Below, piece by piece: positions 58,888 through 64,000 of a DNA stretch of 64,000 bases. The notes beneath the pieces were generated by a model, which made no database searches, was not told where the DNA came from, and was given only the letters and a program-made list of their open reading frames with translations. The stretch is from Bradyrhizobium sp. C9 (GTDB lineage: Bacteria; Pseudomonadota; Alphaproteobacteria; Rhizobiales; Xanthobacteraceae): contig NZ_NWTG01000003.1 of NCBI RefSeq assembly GCF_002532045.1, forward strand, positions 434,001-498,000. The letters run 5' to 3'. The position numbers and the translations under genes were made by a program. The stretch's first letter is position 1. The number at the start of each line of letters is the position of its first letter.

Positions 58888-60048
58888 GTGCCCACCAAGA
58901 TCGATCCGGCTCCGCAGCACGACGACATCATGTACCCGCAGGTGCTCCCGTTCGTGCTGGTCCATGTCGGGTGTCTGGCGGCGATCTGGTCGGGCGTCTC
59001 ATGGCCGGCGATTGCAATCTGCGTCGCGCTGTATTGGCTGCGCATGTTTGCGATCACGGCCGGGTATCATCGCTACTTCTCGCATCGGGCTTATTCGACC
59101 AGTCGGGCGTTTCAATTCATCCTCGCATTCCTGGCCCAGAGCAGCGCCCAGAAGAGCGTCATGTGGTGGGCTGCGAAACATCGGCATCACCATCTTCATT
59201 CGGATACCGAGCAGGATGTGCATTCACCCCGGCACAAAGGCTTCGTCTACAGTCACCTCGGCTGGATCTTCTATCGACAGCACGATGCGACCGATCTGAC
59301 GAAGGTTGCGGATTTTGCCGCGTATCCGGAGTTGATGTGGCTGCACAAATTCGAGATTGTGCCGGCGGTCGCGGTCGCAGTTCTGTGCTTCCTCGTTGCC
59401 GGATGGCCGGGACTGCTGGCCGGCTTCTTCTGGAGCACCGTGCTGCTCTATCACGCGACGTTCTGCATCAACTCGCTCGCACATGTTCACGGACGCAAGC
59501 GGTACGTGACGGGCGATGACTCCCGCAACAATTGGCTGCTGGCGCTGGTTACGATGGGTGAGGGTTGGCACAACAATCATCACGCCTACCAAAGCAGTGC
59601 GCGGCAAGGCTTCCGCTGGTGGGAGATCGATGCGACCTATTACATCCTGGTGGCGTTGTCCTGGCTCGGTATCGTCTGGGATCTCAAGGCACCGCCCGCC
59701 CAGGTTCTCCGCAACGAGCAGCGCCTCGGATCGCGCGTGATCAAGCGGACGGCCGAACAGCTCGCCGGCCGTTTCAATCCCGAATACATCGCGCAGGCGA
59801 TCAAATCGTCAGTCCATGAAACCGGAATGTCGGTGCGGGACGCGCTTTTTCTGTTGCAGCACCGCGCCGACCTGCATCTGCCCAGCATGCCGACCCGTGA
59901 ACAGCTGTTCGCCGAAGCCCAGGCCATGTTCGCCAAGACACCATCGTTGGACGACATCGTCGACCGTGCACATGAGCTGCTGGTGGAATCGGTCTGCTTC
60001 CTTCTCGCCGTTCCGCCGCCGGTGGCCGGCGCAAGTCCGAAAGCTTGA
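58888..60048 (+). CDS. Acyl-CoA/acyl-lipid delta-9-type fatty acid desaturase
   Basis: A 386-residue membrane di-iron desaturase of the stearoyl-CoA type. All three histidine boxes are present: HRYFSH near residue 61, HRHHH near 98 and HNNHH near 230, between four hydrophobic helices (for example SWPAIAICVALYWLRMFAIT). It should introduce a double bond into membrane acyl chains, matching the cold-shock gene next door. The start is a GTG at 58888. The C-terminal 100 residues (LAGRFNPEYIAQAIKSSVHE) form an extra soluble helical domain not in the shortest family members. Confidence 0.9.
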   Translation: MPTKIDPAPQHDDIMYPQVLPFVLVHVGCLAAIWSGVSWPAIAICVALYWLRMFAITAGYHRYFSHRAYSTSRAFQFILAFLAQSSAQKSVMWWAAKHRHHHLHSDTEQDVHSPRHKGFVYSHLGWIFYRQHDATDLTKVADFAAYPELMWLHKFEIVPAVAVAVLCFLVAGWPGLLAGFFWSTVLLYHATFCINSLAHVHGRKRYVTGDDSRNNWLLALVTMGEGWHNNHHAYQSSARQGFRWWEIDATYYILVALSWLGIVWDLKAPPAQVLRNEQRLGSRVIKRTAEQLAGRFNPEYIAQAIKSSVHETGMSVRDALFLLQHRADLHLPSMPTREQLFAEAQAMFAKTPSLDDIVDRAHELLVESVCFLLAVPPPVAGASPKA

Positions 60049-60082
60049 GAGAGCGGTAGCATTTTGCCTTGGGTATCCCCAT

Positions 60083-60259
60083 ATGATGGGGATGACCAAC
60101 TGGCAAAAACCGGGCAAGCGCGAAGCACCCAAGACCAAGGCCGAATTACGCGAAATGCTGACCGAGGCCGTGCGTAACACGCCGAGCCCGGACCAGACGT
60201 CGAAGCCGCGCCCGGCAAAAGCCAAAAAGGCTGCGCCCGGGGCCGCCGACGTCGATTAA
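60083..60259 (+). CDS. Small basic protein of unknown function
   Basis: The frame gives 58 residues from 60083, or 55 from the ATG at 60092: NWQKPGKREAPKTKAELREM, then a Lys/Ala/Pro-rich tail (KPRPAKAKKAAPGAADVD). Low-complexity basic tails of this kind occur in short rhizobial proteins that may bind nucleic acid. The ribosome site is poor. It lies 34 bases after the desaturase stop, so it may be carried on that transcript. It could also be a chance frame. Confidence 0.45.
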   Translation: MMGMTNWQKPGKREAPKTKAELREMLTEAVRNTPSPDQTSKPRPAKAKKAAPGAADVD

Positions 60260-60349
60260 GCCTCGCGCGCTGGGCGACCGGATCGCCCGGCTCTCGATGC
60301 GACCGAATTCCATTCGCGACGAGCGCGAGAATCCTCGTTAAGGAGCAGC

Positions 60350-60586
60350 ATGCGCAAGTGTCCCAAGCCGACCGAACAAGAGATCAATGAGGGACCCCAA
60401 GCGGTGTCGTTTCAGATCGCGAACGGAAACGCGCGGCAGGACTGCACCCTGCAAACCACGTTCCCGACCAACATGCAGGCGCACAAATATCTGCTCGCGA
60501 ATTGGCCGGCCATTGAAAAGAGGGCACGCGATGCCCTCACGGCGGGGACCATTGAGGGCGGCCGGATCAGGCTCGTGATGATCTGA
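60350..60586 (+). CDS. Small conserved-looking protein of unknown function
   Basis: A 78-residue protein with a strong ribosome site (AAGGAGCAGC before the ATG at 60350). It has KCPKPTEQEINEGPQAVSFQ, then QTTFPTNMQAHKYLLANWPA and a helical end KRARDALTAGTIEGGRIRLV. There is no signal peptide or membrane helix. I do not recognise the family. The good start site makes it more likely real than the one before it. It is convergent with the cupin gene. Confidence 0.62.
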   Translation: MRKCPKPTEQEINEGPQAVSFQIANGNARQDCTLQTTFPTNMQAHKYLLANWPAIEKRARDALTAGTIEGGRIRLVMI

Positions 60587-60610
60587 ACAGCCCACGGAAA
60601 CACCCGAGCC

Positions 60611-60982
60611 TCACGGCTCCATCGTGTAGTCGCGCCCGGGTTCGAGCGCGTAGATCGTCAGAAAGCGCAACGGCCGTTCCGGGTCGCAATTGCGAAACAG
60701 CGTGTGCGGAACATCGGGGCGATCCTGCAAGGTCTCGCCTGCCCGATATTGCCGCGGCGCCTCGTCGCCATAGGCGGACTCGGCAACACCTTCGACGATG
60801 AAGATCACGCCGCCGACCGGATGGCGGTGCAGCGGAGCAACCCCGCCGGGCGGGTAAGTCACCTCGGCAACGACAAGCTCGCGCTGATCGCCGGGCAGCG
60901 CAAGTCGCTCGAGGGTCTTGCGCGTGACACCGGCAAAGCCGGCTTGCTGAGCGTTGGCCTGGCCGTTGTTACTTTCAGCCAT
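60611..60982 (-). CDS. Small cupin-domain protein
   Basis: A 123-residue single-domain cupin. Cupin motif 1 is visible as PPGGVAPLHRHPVGGVIFIVEG (two His and a Glu, read in pieces) and motif 2 as DRPDVPHTLFRNCD with the third His. The metal site is complete. Such proteins are isomerases, dioxygenases or sensors; the function is open. GAGAAAGGG precedes the ATG at 60982. It is alone, in the opposite direction to the flanking genes. Confidence 0.86.
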   Translation of the reverse strand: MAESNNGQANAQQAGFAGVTRKTLERLALPGDQRELVVAEVTYPPGGVAPLHRHPVGGVIFIVEGVAESAYGDEAPRQYRAGETLQDRPDVPHTLFRNCDPERPLRFLTIYALEPGRDYTMEP

Positions 60983-61172
60983 TGGAACCCTTTCTCATCT
61001 CGCGAACGATTGTGTTCTGATTACATCGCAGAGCGATGACTATGGAAGCGCAACGACGCAACAAGGTGCGCGGCCATTTCAATCCGTGCAACACATCTGA
61101 ACCGAAGTCCTTGCCACCCCTGCTCCGGCGTTGCAGGATTCCACCGCCGAAACCTTCAGCAGTGGGCCTTGC

Positions 61173-61571
61173 ATGAGAACGAGCATCGTTACGACGCGAT
61201 TGTCGGGATTAGCCGCCCTGGCGCTCATCCTTGCGGCATCAAGTGTCACGCCGGCGTCGGCGGCGCAGGCCGTGCCGGAATGCTCGATGTCGGTGACATT
61301 GGCGGATTGGGGCGAGAATTCGACCGGCGATATCGACCTCGCAGCAGGCGAAAGCTGCCAGATCCCGATCGGGATCCGCGGCACGGTGACGGACTCGTCG
61401 ATCTCGCAAAAGCCGACCTATGGCAAACTGAAGAAGATCAACGCATCGACCTTCGAGTACAGGGCGAAGGCCAAATACAAGGGCAACGATACGTTTGCCA
61501 TCAAGGCGACAGGTCAGGGACCGAAGGCCTCCGGCACCTCGGTCATTACCTTGCACGCCACGATCAAGTGA
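61173..61571 (+). CDS. Small exported Ig-like protein of unknown function
   Basis: A 132-residue protein with a signal peptide (hydrophobic residues 10-25, then PASAAQAVP). The mature part of about 100 residues is beta-rich with Ig-like or cadherin-like character: TVTDSSISQKPTYGKLKKIN, FEYRAKAKYKGNDTFAIKAT and TSVITLHATIK. The pattern of YKGNDTF is typical of bacterial Ig-like repeats. Two Cys (ECSMSV, SCQIPIG) could form a disulfide in the periplasm. The function is unknown. A family B repeat follows at once. Confidence 0.66.
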   Translation: MRTSIVTTRLSGLAALALILAASSVTPASAAQAVPECSMSVTLADWGENSTGDIDLAAGESCQIPIGIRGTVTDSSISQKPTYGKLKKINASTFEYRAKAKYKGNDTFAIKATGQGPKASGTSVITLHATIK

Positions 61572-61588
61572 TCGCAATGTAGATGTGC

Positions 61589-61740
61589 TCCCTCGCCCCG
61601 TTCTTACGGGGAGAGGGTTGGGGTGAGGGGCCATCTCCGCGCGTACGGTGATAGCTGGGTCCGTGGAGACTCCCCCTCACCCGGAATGCATCTATCGATG
61701 CATTCCGACCTCTCCCCGCGCGCGGGGCGAGGCAAAGCGG
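61589..61740. repeat. Family B palindromic element after the exported Ig-like gene
   Basis: CTCCCTCGCCCCGTTCTTAC and GGGGAGAGGGTTGGGGTGAG at left, then CTCCCCCTCACCCGGAATGC, the inner ATCTATCGAT stem, and CCTCTCCCCGCGCGCGGGG at right. It is nearly the same as the copy at 33115. It lies between convergent genes, 15 bases from the mosA stop. Confidence 0.85.
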
Positions 61741-61755
61741 AGTCGGCGGCGCAAT

Positions 61756-62580
61756 TTACGCCGGCCGCGCGCCGGTGCGGACGATCGATCCGACGTGCTG
61801 GCCCCGCAGCGCCGCGGTGAGCCGGCCGGGAACCAGGCCGTTCACGACCTGCACGCGTTCGATGTGCCGTGCGTTCGCCATCACCTCGAGCAGCGCGGGA
61901 TCGAACGGCAGCGTGCCCTTCAGCTTGGCGAGATCGGCGAAGCTGGTCTCGCGCAGCAGCTGCGCCTTCTTGCCGTCGGGACCATTCGGATCGTCGCTGT
62001 ACACGCCGTCGACGTCCTCGACGATGGTGAGGCCGGCGGCGCCGAGCGCATCGGCGATCAGGAACGCACCGGTGTCGGCGCGGTGCAACGGGATGCGCGA
62101 GACCGGGAATTCATGATGGTGATACGGCGGGAAGGCGCTGCCCACCACCGCGCGGGCCGCGGAGAGATGGATCGCGAGTTGGCTCGCGATGGTCGGATGC
62201 TCGATATAGGACACGCCTTCCGGCGCGAGCAGGCAGCCGAGGATGTGGCCGTTCTGGCCGGCCTCGCTCGCGGCGAGCGGCGCCAGCGAGCCGACCGGCA
62301 GTCCGAGGTCGAGGCCGACGCTGTAGAGATGGCGGGCGCGGATGCCGGCGCCGGTCAGGATCAGCATGCGGTGCTCGGGCAGCAGCGCACGCAGCTCGTC
62401 GACAACAGGCAGGATCGCTTCGTGGCCGCGATCCATGATCGAGCGGCCGCCGATCTTCACCACCTGCACCCAGGGCAGCAGCGGGAGCGGGCGTCCGCCG
62501 GCGACGGGACGGGTGAGATCGCTGTCGAGCAGGGTCTGGCGCGCGAGCGGCGAAGCGACGTGCTTGATGGTGTCATCCAT
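61756..62580 (-). CDS. mosA: Molybdenum storage protein subunit alpha
   Basis: A 274-residue amino-acid-kinase-fold subunit, closely matching Azotobacter vinelandii MosA (276 residues) as I remember it. It has [55 protein letters not shown] and the molybdate-cage segment [15 protein letters not shown] with its His cluster; it ends [19 protein letters not shown]. Together with MosB it forms a hexameric cage that uses ATP to pack over 100 Mo or W atoms as polyoxometalates. The ATG at 62580 is 14 bases after the mosB stop with AGGGA upstream, so mosB-mosA form one operon. Confidence 0.95.
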   Translation of the reverse strand: MDDTIKHVASPLARQTLLDSDLTRPVAGGRPLPLLPWVQVVKIGGRSIMDRGHEAILPVVDELRALLPEHRMLILTGAGIRARHLYSVGLDLGLPVGSLAPLAASEAGQNGHILGCLLAPEGVSYIEHPTIASQLAIHLSAARAVVGSAFPPYHHHEFPVSRIPLHRADTGAFLIADALGAAGLTIVEDVDGVYSDDPNGPDGKKAQLLRETSFADLAKLKGTLPFDPALLEVMANARHIERVQVVNGLVPGRLTAALRGQHVGSIVRTGARPA

Positions 62581-62594
62581 GGTCGTGTCCCTGC

Positions 62595-63407
62595 TCAGTT
62601 CGCGGTGATGATGGTGCCGACATGCTCGCCCGCGAGCGCGCGGGTGAGATTGCCGGGAACGAGGCCATTGACGACCTGCACCTGGCGGACATGACGTGCG
62701 GTGGCGAGCAGATCGAGCACCGGGAATTCGAGGATCGAATCCTGCAATCCCTTCGCCTTCATCTCGGCGACCGAGATCTTCGGAATGAAGGTGGCGCCCT
62801 TCGCGGTCTTGGGGTTCGCGGTGTAGAGGCCGTTTTCGTCCTTCACATAGATCATCGCCTTGCAGCCGAACTGTTCGGCGACCAGGAAGCATCCGGCGTC
62901 GGTGCGGTAGGGCGGGATCATGCCTTCAGGTGCAGGCCGCATCCATAGCCCGTAAGGCGGCATGCCGCTGAAGATCACCGCATTCACCTCGGCGAGATAG
63001 AGCGGCACGGCCGAAAGCCCGGCGCCGCTGACCGCGGAGATGCCATGCTTCGCCAGCAACTGGCCGAGCATCACCGCGTTCTGATCGGCAACGGAAGCGC
63101 CGAGCTGCGAGAGCACGCCGGCCGGCAGCTTGAGCCCGGCTGCGATCGAGTAGAGATGCCGGGCACGGGTGCCCGCGCCGGTTCCGATCAGCATCTTGTG
63201 CGATTTACGGGCTGCGACGATCTCGTCGACCAACGGATAGACCGCGGCGCGGCCGCGGTCGATCACGCTCTGCCCGCCGATCTTGATCACCGAGGCATCC
63301 GGCAGGATCCGAAAGTCCGACGCCGCCTCTGCCGTCGCCAAAAGCTGCGGATCGGTCAGCGACCGCTGCATCAGGAGCGCTTCAAGCTCCGCCGTCGTGT
63401 TTGCCAT
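62595..63407 (-). CDS. mosB: Molybdenum storage protein subunit beta
   Basis: A 270-residue subunit, the same length as Azotobacter MosB. It shows [60 protein letters not shown] [37 protein letters not shown] and [20 protein letters not shown], ending [17 protein letters not shown]. The nucleotide-binding Gly-rich loops of the UMP-kinase-like fold are kept. It assembles with MosA. The ATG at 63407 has AAGGACG before it. The partial histidine kinase gene lies upstream on the same strand, 180 bases away. Confidence 0.95.
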   Translation of the reverse strand: MANTTAELEALLMQRSLTDPQLLATAEAASDFRILPDASVIKIGGQSVIDRGRAAVYPLVDEIVAARKSHKMLIGTGAGTRARHLYSIAAGLKLPAGVLSQLGASVADQNAVMLGQLLAKHGISAVSGAGLSAVPLYLAEVNAVIFSGMPPYGLWMRPAPEGMIPPYRTDAGCFLVAEQFGCKAMIYVKDENGLYTANPKTAKGATFIPKISVAEMKAKGLQDSILEFPVLDLLATARHVRQVQVVNGLVPGNLTRALAGEHVGTIITAN

Positions 63408-63587
63408 GAGAAACGTCCTTATCTCCAATGCGCCCGGCATTGCTTCCGTCGGCCCGCGACATCCGAACCGGTCTCCACCGGCGGCGCGCAAGGCCCGCAT
63501 CCGAACTGCACTGGTAGCGATAGTCGGGGCGGGTCTCAAGATGCAATGGCGATGATGCCGCGCGTCCGGCACGCATATTGCCTGTCG

Positions 63588-64000
63588 CTAAGCCTCATCC
63601 GTGCTCGCCGGCAGCCTGAGGGTCACGCGCAGGCCCGAGCGCCCCGCGCCCGTCACATTTTCGAACAGAACCGAACCGGCGGCGTGATCGACGATGCGCT
63701 TCACGATCGAGAGCCCGAGCCCGGCGCCCTCTCCGCTCGGCTGACCGCCGCGGAAGAACGGCTCGCCGATCCGCGCCAGATCCTGCGGCGGAATCCCCGG
63801 TCCGGTGTCCTGGATCTGGATGACGGCCATCCCGTCCTCCCTGGCGACGGCGAGATCGACGGCCCCTCCGTTGGGTGTGAACTTGATTGCGTTCTCGACC
63901 AGGTTCCGGACCGCCGAGATCAAGGACAGCTCATCACCGTTCACCGCGACCGCCTCGACCGTCGTGAAACCGAGATCGATGTTGCGCGCTGCCGCCTCTG
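63588..64000 (-). CDS. C-terminal ATPase domain of a sensor histidine kinase (cut by window edge)
   Basis: The frame stays open to the right edge of the window, so only the last 137 residues are seen. They form the HATPase catalytic domain: the N box NLVENAIKFTPNGG, G1 box QDTGPGIPPQD, F box EPFFRGG and G2 box GAGLGLSIVKRI, all intact. The dimerisation domain and sensor lie outside. The GTG-initiated version at 63944 is not a real start because the domain continues upstream (AAARNIDLGFTTVEAVAV). It precedes mosB on the same strand; a functional link to molybdenum is possible but not shown. Confidence 0.92.
   Translation of the reverse strand, partial: EAAARNIDLGFTTVEAVAVNGDELSLISAVRNLVENAIKFTPNGGAVDLAVAREDGMAVIQIQDTGPGIPPQDLARIGEPFFRGGQPSGEGAGLGLSIVKRIVDHAAGSVLFENVTGAGRSGLRVTLRLPASTDEA

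Noticed and set aside
1..64000. tRNA, rRNA, CRISPR arrays, insertion sequences, prophage genes
   Set aside because: I looked for spaced direct repeats, transposase or integrase motifs and tRNA-like ends and saw none. A tRNAscan or Infernal run would be needed to be certain.

Overview
The window reads as a chromosomal stretch of a GC-rich alphaproteobacterium, most likely Bradyrhizobium or a close relative in the Nitrobacteraceae. The reasons are the many Bug/TctC-type binding proteins and flavin monooxygenases, the MosAB molybdenum storage pair, the small regulator-plus-catabolic-cassette layout, and above all the many imperfect-palindrome intergenic elements of several families. Genus is inferred from gene content and style; no rRNA or marker gene is present. 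I see no tRNA, rRNA, CRISPR array, insertion sequence or phage gene.

Layout. 0-4.5 kb: the end of an unknown gene and a very large five-GAF GGDEF-EAL cyclic-di-GMP protein. 4.8-8.1 kb: an Ldh2-type dehydrogenase, a flavin monooxygenase and an FAH-family hydrolase, forming a probable catabolic operon. 8.4-12.3 kb: a Tat-exported serine hydrolase, a LysR regulator divergent from two small genes, and an Lrp regulator. 12.4-18.9 kb: indolepyruvate ferredoxin oxidoreductase divergent from Lrp, then an SSS symporter with its DUF3311 partner and a Bug protein. 19-23.7 kb: a LysR-controlled EmrAB-type efflux locus with an AhpD-like protein. 23.9-28.2 kb: a D-amino-acid-transaminase-like enzyme and a complete polar amino-acid ABC transporter. 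28.2-35.7 kb: an alpha/beta hydrolase pair, a complete TctCBA transporter, an IclR regulator and an MHS symporter. 35.9-44.3 kb: an M20 peptidase, a second flavin monooxygenase, a ThDP enzyme, a large membrane protein, a GFA protein and an Old Yellow Enzyme.

44.4-50.4 kb holds a ModE-type DNA-binding protein without a molybdate-binding domain, two NAD-type aldehyde dehydrogenases, an SDR, a small unknown protein and a DUF2478-like protein. Mo-box-like sequences lie in both divergent promoter regions. The far right end (61.7-63.4 kb) encodes the molybdenum storage proteins MosA and MosB, followed by the end of a histidine kinase, so molybdenum is a recurring theme.

The most unusual locus is 51.1-56.3 kb on the minus strand. 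Five genes are joined by four successive 4-base ATGA overlaps: a GNAT-like protein, a ThiF/E1-like adenylyltransferase, a polytopic membrane protein, a YghO/ceramide-synthase-like N-acyltransferase and an Acg-type nitroreductase-fold protein. It resembles a pathway for an acylated small molecule or lipid and matches no system I can name. Upstream, a terminator separates it from a PspA/YiaA membrane-stress pair that is divergent from a TetR regulator with three copies of a 13-base operator.

Two further structural observations stand out. A palindromic repeat element sits in frame inside the indolepyruvate oxidoreductase gene. The operator-like sequence in front of the EmrA-type gene has a spaced duplicate in front of the EmrB-type gene.
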